Shown here: positions 1-5,045 of the stretch, in pieces
Numbering within the stretch: the stretch's first letter is position 1
How the letters are laid out: every line of letters begins with the position of its first letter
Origin: Chloroflexota bacterium
GTDB lineage: Bacteria; Chloroflexota; Anaerolineae; Anaerolineales; E44-bin32
Assembly (NCBI GenBank): GCA_026390045.1
Contig: JAPLGR010000228.1
Coordinates: forward strand, 1 to 5,045
Length of the DNA stretch: 5,045 nt
Direction of reading: 5' to 3'
The notes under the pieces: model-generated
What the model saw: only the letters and a program-made list of their open reading frames with translations
What the model was told of the DNA's origin: nothing
Databases searched by the model: none
Position numbers and translations under genes: made by a program

Positions 1-375
1 CTCAAGCTGGGCGTCGCCTCCAACAGCCTGACCGCCTATGTGCGCAAGGCCGTGGACCAGATCGGCCTCCTGCCACTGTTCGATTCCATCTCCGGCGTCG
101 ATCAAGTGGCCGAGGGCAAACCGGCGCCGGACCTCTACCTCCGGGTGGCACGGGACCTGGGCTGTGCTCCGGAGGCGTGCCTTGCGGTGGAGGACTCCCC
201 TTCGGGCGTTCAGGCGGCAACCACGGCCGGGATGGTGTGCATCCTCGTGCCCAATCCTGATCTGGCGCTGGCGGGCGATTGCGGCGCGCACTTCGTGTTC
301 CCTTCGCTGGGGGAATTCGATCAGAACCTTGAACGCGTCCTGTCGTCCCCGCAGGCAATTGGAGGCGCGTCGTGA
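1..375 (+). CDS. HAD-superfamily hydrolase, beta-phosphoglucomutase-like (3' part only)
   Basis: Only the C-terminal 124 residues lie in the window; the reading frame is open at base 1, so the N-terminus with the catalytic DxDxT motif and most of the cap domain is missing. Three of the four HAD motifs are visible: motif II as VASNS (residues 5-9 of the visible part), the motif III lysine in EGKPAPDLY (K40), and motif IV as VEDSPSGVQAA (E64, D65, the Mg-binding acids). The VEDSPSG form with KPxPD is typical of subfamily IA members such as beta-phosphoglucomutases, 2-deoxyglucose-6-phosphate phosphatases and other sugar phosphatases, so a cytosolic role on a phosphorylated sugar is likely; the exact substrate cannot be read. 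An internal GTG at 40 is not the start, because motif II lies before it. The TGA stop at 373-375 overlaps the next gene's GTG by 4 bases (GTGA), implying translational coupling. Family assignment is firm; the choice of mutase or phosphatase is open. Confidence 0.9.
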   Translation, partial: LKLGVASNSLTAYVRKAVDQIGLLPLFDSISGVDQVAEGKPAPDLYLRVARDLGCAPEACLAVEDSPSGVQAATTAGMVCILVPNPDLALAGDCGAHFVFPSLGEFDQNLERVLSSPQAIGGAS

Positions 376-1517
376 CGAATGCGTGGAACTCCCGGCGCAG
401 GGTGCTCACCGCGCTGGCCCACCAGGAACCCGATCGGCTTCCGCTGGACTTCATGGGCACCGCATCGTGCATGGTCGACTCGGCCTACTTCTCGCTGCTC
501 AAGCGGCTTGGACTGAAAGGCACGGGCCGAGAGTTCCGCAAGTATGAGAACACCCGCTTCTACGACGAGCGGGTGCTCAAGGCCCTCGGCGTCGACTTCC
601 GGCGGGTGTGGCTGCGTCCTAGCGCCGACCGCCCTTCGGTGCCCGATGCCGACGGGGGCATCACTGACGAGTGGGGATTGCGCCGGCGGCCGACCGGCGA
701 CCTGCTCAGCTACGTCAGCTCACCGCTGGAGAGCGCCACCGCCGGCGATCTCAAGGCCTATCCTTGGCCGAATCCCCACGCGACGGGCAGGCTCGAGGGC
801 CTAGCAGAGGAAGCCCGGCGGCTACGGGAGGAGGGTGAGTACGCCATCGTCGCCCGCAGCCCGACGCTGGGGATGTTCGAGCTGGCCCAGCGGCTGCGCG
901 GCATGCAGCGCTTCCTGATGGACCTGGTGTTGGACAAGGAATTCGCCATCGCCCTGGTTCAGACTCTGAAGGAAGTCCACATGGGCCTGTACGAGGCCTA
1001 CCTAGATGCCGTCGGGCCGTACGTCGATATCGTGGAGACCAGCGACGACTTCGGCGCGCAGAACGCGCCCTTGATCTCTCCCGCTCTCTTCCGGGAGATC
1101 TTTGCGCCGGCGCGCAAGGAGCTGAACGACCTGATCCACCGCAAGGCTCCCCAGGCAAGGGTCTTCCTTCATTCCGATGGCGCCATCGTCAAGCTGATCC
1201 CGGACTTCATCCGAATCGGCGTGGAGATCCTCAACCCCATCGAGCCGGACGTGCCCGGCAACGATCCCAAGACATTGAAGTCAGCCTTCGGGTCGGAGAT
1301 CGTCTTTCACGGCCACCTGGACAACAAACGGGCGCTGAGCGGCTCTTCCGTCGATGCCCGCCAGGAGGTCCGCCGCATCTTCGATGGAATGGGCCCCGGC
1401 GGCGGATACATCATGGCCCCGACCAACCACATCCAGGCGGACGTCTCGCCCGATGCCCTGATCGAAGTCTATCGGAACGCACAGCAGTACGGCCGCTACG
1501 GGACCGGTGGTAGCTGA
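372..1517 (+). CDS. Uroporphyrinogen decarboxylase (URO-D) family protein, MtaA/CmuA-like, not HemE
   Basis: A 381-residue protein starting at GTG 372, preceded by GGAGG at 361-365 (6-base spacing). It is full length for the URO-D/methylcobamide:CoM methyltransferase superfamily and should form one cytosolic TIM barrel. Family landmarks in order: RRRVLTALAHQEPDRLP (8-24), FELAQRLRGMQRFLMDL (169-185), the DDFGAQ segment (225-230) followed by ISPALFREIFAPARK (235-249), FLHSDG (265-270), ILNPIEPD (287-294), and a C-terminal GGGYIMAPTNHIQADVSP stretch (343-360). The arginine-rich substrate loop of true HemE (MRQAGRYLP type) is absent, so a role in haem synthesis is unlikely. The zinc site of MtaA-type methyltransferases (HxC plus a later Cys) is replaced by HSDG (H267, D269), and the only cysteine is C33; zinc-thiolate methyl transfer is therefore doubtful. 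Homologues of this kind often sit in sugar-use clusters with unknown function (general knowledge). Family sure, reaction unknown. Confidence 0.9.
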   Translation: MTNAWNSRRRVLTALAHQEPDRLPLDFMGTASCMVDSAYFSLLKRLGLKGTGREFRKYENTRFYDERVLKALGVDFRRVWLRPSADRPSVPDADGGITDEWGLRRRPTGDLLSYVSSPLESATAGDLKAYPWPNPHATGRLEGLAEEARRLREEGEYAIVARSPTLGMFELAQRLRGMQRFLMDLVLDKEFAIALVQTLKEVHMGLYEAYLDAVGPYVDIVETSDDFGAQNAPLISPALFREIFAPARKELNDLIHRKAPQARVFLHSDGAIVKLIPDFIRIGVEILNPIEPDVPGNDPKTLKSAFGSEIVFHGHLDNKRALSGSSVDARQEVRRIFDGMGPGGGYIMAPTNHIQADVSPDALIEVYRNAQQYGRYGTGGS

Positions 1518-1673
1518 CTTCGCCAGGACCTCGGCCGGGAAACACCCAGCCTCCGTCCGGCAGTTGAGGCCAGCCAACTCCCGGAGTTGCTCCATGGTGA
1601 TCAGGACAATGCCGCCCTCGGGGACCACAATCGGCTCCAGCAGGTGGTCTTCAGAAGCGCAGGTTGGGGGCTT
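1518..1673. other. Convergent intergenic spacer with competing hairpins
   Basis: These 156 bases separate two convergent genes. No hairpin followed by a T-run, as expected of an intrinsic terminator, is seen on either strand. The best structure is at 1572-1591 (CAACTC, loop CCG, GAGTTG, plus an AGC/GCT outer stem with one bulged base). A third copy of the arm, AGTTG at 1562-1566, could pair with CAACT at 1575-1579 instead, so two hairpins are mutually exclusive. On the - strand the frame of the glycosidase stays open after its stop codon through the whole spacer; that stretch looks somewhat protein-like but has no recognised homologue. Confidence 0.5.
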
Positions 1674-2963
1674 TCAGCGTGCCTTCGGCCCGCGGCGCTT
1701 CACCACGCGGACGGCGGTCTTGTCCGGGACGGGCCAGACCGCATCCAGGAGCCCTTTCGCCTGATCGTAGGAGCGCACCATCAGGTTCGAGAGAAGCGCG
1801 CGTAGCGCCAGATCTCGGTCGCGCTCGACCACCGCCTGGACCGCCAGCATCTCGTAAGCGGCATTGCGCTGAACCAAGGACCGGATATCCGCAGGAAGCT
1901 CCGCCACGCGTGGCTTCCCTGCCTGCCCTCCGTGCAGAAGGACCGGCGCCTCAATGATCGCCTCCGACGGCAGCCAGGGCAGTGTCTCGGCGTTGTCGAC
2001 GCTCAGCACCAATTCGACCGTCTGCTTCTCCCCCAACGCCAACAGCGTTGGAATCACGATCTCCTGATACCAGACCGCCCCGCGCTGCGCGAGTGCGGGG
2101 ATCGCCTGGCCGGGCTTCCAGTGGCGGAAGTCGTGCAGCATCCGATCCTGGAGGGCCATCAGCTCCTGGGCCCGCGCCGGCCGTCCCTCGGTCATCGCCA
2201 GTATCCGGTCCGGGTGCGCGAGGTAGCGGTAGTAGGGTGAAGGGATGGCGCCCAACAAGCGGATCAGGTCCGGATCGGTCCCCAGCTTGGGCATCTCATC
2301 CGCACGCGCCAAGACATCAGGCAATCGATCGCGGCGGCCCTGACGAACCCCCACGATCCAGGTGAAGTGGTGCATACCGGCTAGATCGAACGTCAGGTCC
2401 TGGCGCAGCACACCCAACAAACCGGAGATCATGTTCATCAAAGCGACTGGCGAGTCGCACGTCCCGAGCACGTTGACCCGCGTGTAGCGGCGGATGGCGT
2501 ACTGGATCAGGCTGCTGGGGTTCGTCAGGTTGAGCAGGATGGCCCCCGGTGCGTGGGCTTCGATCTGGCGGCAGGCCTCCAACACGACCGGTACGCCACG
2601 CAGCGTGTTGCTGAAGCCTCCCGGACCCACCGTCTCCTCTCCCGGGATGCCAAAGGCCCGGGGGAAGGTTTCATCGAACAGGCGACCTTCCAGCCCTCCA
2701 ATGCGCATCTGGTTGACGATGAAATCCGCGCCGCGGACCGCCTGCGCCAGATTCTGTTCGCAGGACACGCGGACGTCCCCGCCCGTCTGCCGGCCGATCA
2801 GGTCATCCGAGACGCGGCGGACGAGGTCGAGGCGTTCCTCGTCGCGGCCATAGAGCACGGCGTCGAATGGGCACCGTCCGCCGCCCCTGGCCAAACCCTC
2901 GAGCAGGAGCGGCGTCGCCAGTGAACTGCCGCCCAGCACCACGAGCTTGAGCCGCTTGCTCAT
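1674..2963 (-). CDS. Glycoside hydrolase family 4 protein (6-phospho-beta-glucosidase-like, divergent)
   Basis: A 429-residue protein, normal length for GH4, which cleaves (often 6-phosphorylated) glycosides by an NAD- and divalent-metal-dependent redox mechanism: oxidation at C3, deprotonation at C2, elimination. Visible landmarks: an N-terminal Rossmann loop VVLGGSSLATPLLLEGL (8-24); RIGGLEGRLFDE (87-98) and GIPGEETVGPGGF (105-117), both typical of the family; NLTNPS (145-150); the metal cysteine in GTCDSP (C169); the metal histidine in GMHHFTW (H199); and PSPYYRY (241-247), which should contain the catalytic-base tyrosine. Spacing of C169 and H199 matches characterised GH4 enzymes. The specificity motif after the cysteine is CDSP, not the CN(V/I)P of 6-phospho-beta-glucosidases or the CH-type of alpha-acting members, so the substrate should not be assumed. 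The ATG at 2961-2963 has AGGAG at 2971-2975 (7-base spacing) and overlaps the upstream aminotransferase stop as ATGA, so the two are co-translated. No signal peptide; cytosolic. Family sure, substrate open. Confidence 0.93.
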   Translation of the reverse strand: MSKRLKLVVLGGSSLATPLLLEGLARGGGRCPFDAVLYGRDEERLDLVRRVSDDLIGRQTGGDVRVSCEQNLAQAVRGADFIVNQMRIGGLEGRLFDETFPRAFGIPGEETVGPGGFSNTLRGVPVVLEACRQIEAHAPGAILLNLTNPSSLIQYAIRRYTRVNVLGTCDSPVALMNMISGLLGVLRQDLTFDLAGMHHFTWIVGVRQGRRDRLPDVLARADEMPKLGTDPDLIRLLGAIPSPYYRYLAHPDRILAMTEGRPARAQELMALQDRMLHDFRHWKPGQAIPALAQRGAVWYQEIVIPTLLALGEKQTVELVLSVDNAETLPWLPSEAIIEAPVLLHGGQAGKPRVAELPADIRSLVQRNAAYEMLAVQAVVERDRDLALRALLSNLMVRSYDQAKGLLDAVWPVPDKTAVRVVKRRGPKAR

Positions 2964-4102
2964 CGACGGGCTCCTGCATAGAAGGCGCGCACGGCGGCGG
3001 CAACGCGCTCCACTTCATCCAGGCGCAGTTCTGGGAACATGGGCAGGTTGAGCAATTCGCCCGCCAGTCGTTCGGCCACCGGAAAGTCACCGGGCTTGTA
3101 CCCCAGATGCTCATAGCAGGGCTGCAGCGGCACCGGAGTGCGATAGATCAACTGCGAGCCGATCCCCTGCTCTGCCAGGAAGGTCGCCAGCTCATCACGG
3201 CGCTCGGCGTGGATCGTGTACAGGTAGTAGACGTGGCGGCAATCGGGCGCCTCAGCGGGTATGCGCAGCGGCAACCCTTTCAGCAGCTCGCCATACCTGC
3301 GAGCGATGGCGCGGCGCTGCTCGATCCAGGTGTCCAGGTGACGCAGCTTGACGCCGAGCACTGCCGCCTGCAGCGGGTCCAGTCGCTCCTGGTAGCCGAT
3401 GACCAGATGCGTGTGCTTGACCTCCTGGCCCATGTAGCGAAGGACACGGATTCTGTGTTCCAGGCCGGGATCGCTGGTCACGATGCTGCCGGCATCGCCG
3501 TAGGCTCCCAGCACTTTCGACGGATAGAAGCTGAACGCCGCGGCGTCGCCCAGTGAGCCGGTGCGCCGCCCTTTGTAGACCGCCCCGTGTGCATGTGAGG
3601 CATCCTCCAGCACCTTGAGCCCGTGTCGATCGGCCACCTTCCTGAGCGGATCCATGTCAACCGGTTGACCGTACAGGTGCACCGGCAGGATGACTCTGGT
3701 GCGCGGCGTGATCCGGGCCTCCAGCGCGCCGACGTCGAGATTGCCGTATTTCGCGTCCACGTCGACGAACACAGGCGTCGCCCCCAGATAGCTGACGGCG
3801 AACGCCGTGGCCACGTATGTGTTGGCCTGCGTGATGACCTCATCGCCCGGGCCAACTCCCATCCCCGCCAAGGCGAGCTGTAACGCAGCCGTGCCGCTGC
3901 TGATCCCGATCGCGCTTGTGGTGCCGCAGTAGGCGGCGAACTGATGCTCGAATTCCTCCAGAACCGGACCGAGGGTGTACTTGCCGCTGGGCAGGACGCG
4001 ATCGATGGCGGCGTGGATCTCGGCCCGAATCTGCGCGTACTGCCGGGTGAGGTCCTCAGCGGGAATCGGATCGGCAGGTGCACTCGGTGCGATCTTGGAC
4101 AT
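2960..4102 (-). CDS. DegT/DnrJ/EryC1/StrS-family PLP-dependent sugar aminotransferase
   Basis: A 380-residue fold-type I PLP enzyme of the family that aminates keto-sugars, usually NDP-linked, with glutamate or glutamine as amino donor; cytosolic. Landmarks: GISSGTAALQLAL (66-78, phosphate-binding Ser/Thr), GDEVITQANTYVATA (86-100), PVHLYGQPVDM (140-150), LEDASHAHGA (165-174, with D167 expected to hold the pyridine nitrogen), and SFYPSKVLGAYGDAG (191-205), in which K196 is the Schiff-base lysine. MGQEVKHTHLVIGYQERLD (224-242) and GDFPVAERLAGELLNLPMFPEL (338-359) resemble FdtB/QdtB-type dTDP-3-keto-sugar aminotransferases. The C-terminal IHYPxPVHLQ pattern common in relatives reads LIYRTPVPLQ (318-327), so a usual histidine is changed. 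The start chosen is ATG 4100-4102, with a strong AGGAGG at 4107-4112; the frame runs open to 4216 but the extra 38 residues are Arg/Pro-rich and unlike the family. It overlaps the glycosidase start by 4 bases. Family sure; sugar and carbon position inferred only by resemblance. Confidence 0.93.
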   Translation of the reverse strand: MSKIAPSAPADPIPAEDLTRQYAQIRAEIHAAIDRVLPSGKYTLGPVLEEFEHQFAAYCGTTSAIGISSGTAALQLALAGMGVGPGDEVITQANTYVATAFAVSYLGATPVFVDVDAKYGNLDVGALEARITPRTRVILPVHLYGQPVDMDPLRKVADRHGLKVLEDASHAHGAVYKGRRTGSLGDAAAFSFYPSKVLGAYGDAGSIVTSDPGLEHRIRVLRYMGQEVKHTHLVIGYQERLDPLQAAVLGVKLRHLDTWIEQRRAIARRYGELLKGLPLRIPAEAPDCRHVYYLYTIHAERRDELATFLAEQGIGSQLIYRTPVPLQPCYEHLGYKPGDFPVAERLAGELLNLPMFPELRLDEVERVAAAVRAFYAGARR

Positions 4103-4106
4103 GAAT

Positions 4107-4112
4107 CCTCCT
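4107..4112 (-). promoter_or_regulatory. Strong Shine-Dalgarno for the aminotransferase
   Basis: On the - strand AGGAGG lies 4 bases before ATG 4100-4102. It decides the start over in-frame upstream possibilities as far as 4216, none of which gives a family-like N-terminus. Confidence 0.75.
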
Positions 4113-4150
4113 GAGACCCTCAGCGGCGGAGGCGAACGCCGTGGAAGGTG

Positions 4151-4179
4151 ATCCGATCGCTGATGATCTGAAGTGGCAA
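4151..4179 (-). promoter_or_regulatory. Weak candidate sigma70-type promoter for the aminotransferase-glycosidase pair
   Basis: On the - strand TTGCCA (4174-4179, 5 of 6 to TTGACA) is followed after 17 bases by TCGGAT (4151-4156, 3 of 6 to TATAAT, lacking the conserved second-position A). It would give a leader of about 40 bases before the aminotransferase ATG. The -35 box overlaps one copy of an 11-base direct repeat. A match of this quality can occur by chance in sequence this GC-rich. Confidence 0.22.
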
Positions 4180-4215
4180 GCCGGCGGCGTTCACGCCCAG
4201 CCGGCTGAAGTTGCA
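4168..4215. repeat. Imperfect direct repeat flanking a hairpin in the aminotransferase leader
   Basis: CTGAAGTGGCA (4168-4178) and CTGAAGTTGCA (4205-4215) match at 10 of 11 bases, 37 bases apart start to start. Between them, partly overlapping the second copy, is an inverted repeat at 4179-4206: arms AGCCGGC and GCCGGCT, an inner GGCG/CGCC stem, a TTCA loop and a 2-base CA bulge. No T-run follows on either strand, so it is not a canonical terminator. Its position between the lipoprotein gene and the aminotransferase, against a candidate -35 box, would suit an operator or leader structure; that is inference. Confidence 0.5.
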
Positions 4216-4280
4216 CTGAGGCGGATGGGGCGACGCCTTATGGGCACACAGCCGATGGTGCAGCCCTCCACAGTCCCCCG

Positions 4281-4388
4281 CTAGCGCTCCAGCGCCGTGA
4301 GCATGCATTGCTGCGCAGTGTGAAGGATCGAGCTGACCTCGCCTACGCCGGAGTAGTATCCGCGCACGTCCGTGCCCAGGTAGAACCC
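4281..4388 (-). other. Probable true C-terminus of the lipoprotein, displaced by a frameshift
   Basis: After lipoprotein residue G170 the -1 frame reads FYLGTDVRGYYSGVGEVS and on to ALER, 34 codons ending at TAG 4281-4283. This stretch has mostly G/C third positions and continues the alternating Tyr/hydrophobic pattern of the residues before it, whereas the in-frame end (STWARTCADTTPA) has many T-ending codons. The join lies at CTC AAG GGT TCT; one extra base in GGG or in TT would restore a 204-residue protein. It has no start codon or ribosome site of its own. A base lost in assembly or a genuine recent mutation would both fit. Confidence 0.65.
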
Positions 4389-4894
4389 TTGAGGGAAGCC
4401 ACCCGCAGCTCACCGTAGTAGAAGCCGGCATCGCCGCGCTTCTCGACATAGTACAGGTCCTGACCGCCCTCTATCGAAACCTCGCCGCCCGAAGATCCAA
4501 GGCTCTGGGCCTCACCTGCCAACCGATCGAGCGCATCCTCCTCGCTCTGCCACGGATCGATATACAGCTGCACTTGATTGGTGTCGTGGGTGTCACCGAC
4601 CGTGACCTCCCACTCGTATCTGCACGACAGACTGTCGCCGTTGCTCTCAGAGGAGGAAACCGGCAGGGTGAGGCAGGCGCAATCCGAGGCCAGGAATGGG
4701 CTTGAATTTGCCACGGCTGGCGCCGGGTTGGCCGGGGGCTCAGCCCCCGCACCTGCTGGCTGCCCCGGAGGCTTCGTGGCTTGGGCGGGCGGCGCACCGC
4801 TGCCCTCCTTGTTGCATGCCAGGCCAGCCAGGACAAGCACAAGACTGCAGAGGAACAACGCCTGAGCGACAGGAGCGAGCTGCGTCTTGCGCAT
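4343..4894 (-). CDS. Small secreted lipoprotein of unknown function, apparently frameshifted near its 3' end
   Basis: The unbroken frame gives 183 residues. The start ATG 4892-4894 is chosen because GGAGG sits 5 bases upstream (4900-4904) and a lipoprotein signal peptide follows at once: MRK, a hydrophobic core (about 12-26) and LAGLAC, with C27 as the lipidated cysteine (fits the general lipobox pattern, although -3 is Gly). Asn at +2 does not suggest inner-membrane retention by the E. coli rule. Residues 31-66 are a Pro/Ala/Gly-rich linker; the remainder (about 70-170) is a small domain with three cysteines (C72, C74, C91), a YEWEV strand, an acidic helix (EEDALDRLAGEAQ, 119-130) and a Tyr-rich GFYYGELRVASLKG end (157-170). 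The last 13 residues and TAG stop look wrong for the gene: shifting -1 at about 4386-4388 restores a 34-residue continuation. The frame is also open upstream to the window edge, but without protein-like character. No family recognised; export and anchoring are well supported. Confidence 0.8.
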   Translation of the reverse strand: MRKTQLAPVAQALFLCSLVLVLAGLACNKEGSGAPPAQATKPPGQPAGAGAEPPANPAPAVANSSPFLASDCACLTLPVSSSESNGDSLSCRYEWEVTVGDTHDTNQVQLYIDPWQSEEDALDRLAGEAQSLGSSGGEVSIEGGQDLYYVEKRGDAGFYYGELRVASLKGSTWARTCADTTPA

Positions 4895-5045
4895 CGTGAC
4901 CTCCCTGTTCCTAGTTTCGGCTCGAGATCCCACGGGCCGGGCATTGCACCGCGACGTGGATGAGACCAATCGCGGACACCTGCCCTCAACCGGAGGAGTC
5001 TCACAGCCCGGAGGCGGTCCTCCGCTGAGGGGATTCTCGCGCCAT
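4895..5045. other. Upstream region of the lipoprotein gene, no assignable gene
   Basis: The region carries the lipoprotein ribosome site (GGAGG, 4900-4904) and a 6-bp hairpin at 5009-5024 (CGGAGG/CCTCCG around CGGT) with no T-run. On the - strand one frame runs from the window edge to TGA at 5001-5003 (15 codons, MARESPQRRTASGL) and could be the tail of an upstream gene, but it is too short to judge. No convincing -10/-35 pair was seen. Confidence 0.35.

Noticed and set aside
372..1517. Annotation as haem-biosynthetic uroporphyrinogen decarboxylase (hemE)
   Set aside because: The conserved HemE N-terminal substrate loop is absent and the length and C-terminal motifs match the MtaA/CmuA-like branch.
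1281..1628. Minus-strand open frame of 115 codons overlapping the URO-D gene
   Set aside because: Most of it is antisense to a clear URO-D-family gene; only the intergenic part is kept as a low-interest observation.
4103..4216. N-terminal extension of the aminotransferase to an upstream start at 4216
   Set aside because: The added residues are basic and Pro-rich, unlike the family, while a strong AGGAGG directly precedes ATG 4100-4102.
4284..4295. GCGCT/AGCGC inverted repeat at the end of the lipoprotein gene as a terminator
   Set aside because: The loop would be only 2 bases and no T-run follows.
4382..4392. Programmed -1 frameshifting in the lipoprotein gene
   Set aside because: No slippery heptamer in the correct phase and no obvious downstream structure; a single-base indel explains it more simply.
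4120..4449. Minus-strand open frame of 109 codons across the lipoprotein end and the aminotransferase leader
   Set aside because: It is Arg/His-rich, has no ribosome site, overlaps the lipoprotein gene in another frame and is not the frame that continues the lipoprotein.
1..5045. CRISPR arrays, tRNA or rRNA genes, insertion sequences, attachment sites
   Set aside because: No periodic repeats, cloverleaf-like sequence, transposase-like protein or terminal inverted repeats were seen on either strand.

Overview
The window is a GC-rich bacterial chromosomal fragment with densely packed, GC-ending codons, a GTG start and 4-base start/stop overlaps. The gene set (a URO-D-like methyltransferase homologue, a family 4 glycosidase, a DegT-type sugar aminotransferase and a small lipoprotein) would fit an environmental carbohydrate-using bacterium such as a Chloroflexota/Anaerolineae-type lineage. 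That placement is inference only; no rRNA, tRNA or other marker gene is present.

Layout. The left arm (1-1517, + strand) is a two-gene translationally coupled unit: the 3' end of a beta-phosphoglucomutase-like HAD hydrolase, then a complete uroporphyrinogen-decarboxylase-family protein that is not HemE. A 156-base convergent spacer follows. The right arm (- strand, reading from 4894 down to 1674) has a small lipoprotein with an apparent frameshift near its 3' end, a leader of roughly 180 bases with repeats, a complete DegT/DnrJ/EryC1/StrS aminotransferase, and a complete glycoside hydrolase family 4 (GH4) protein overlapping it by ATGA. The last 150 bases (4895-5045) hold no gene that can be assigned.

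How the genes may work together. GH4 enzymes use NAD and a metal to oxidise the sugar at C3. The aminotransferase most resembles those that aminate keto-sugars, including 3-keto-sugars, and a HAD sugar-phosphatase/mutase lies nearby. This recalls the NtdC/NtdA/NtdB logic of kanosamine synthesis (3-oxidation, 3-transamination, dephosphorylation), but with a GH4 protein in place of the Gfo/Idh-type dehydrogenase. The GH4 protein also carries an unusual Cys-Asp-Ser-Pro motif at its metal/specificity site. The module is a hypothesis, not a demonstrated pathway; a conventional glycoside-degradation cluster is the main alternative.

Other points of note are the probable frameshift in the lipoprotein gene, the loss of the zinc-type cysteine motif in the URO-D-like protein, and an 11-base direct repeat flanking a hairpin just upstream of the aminotransferase.
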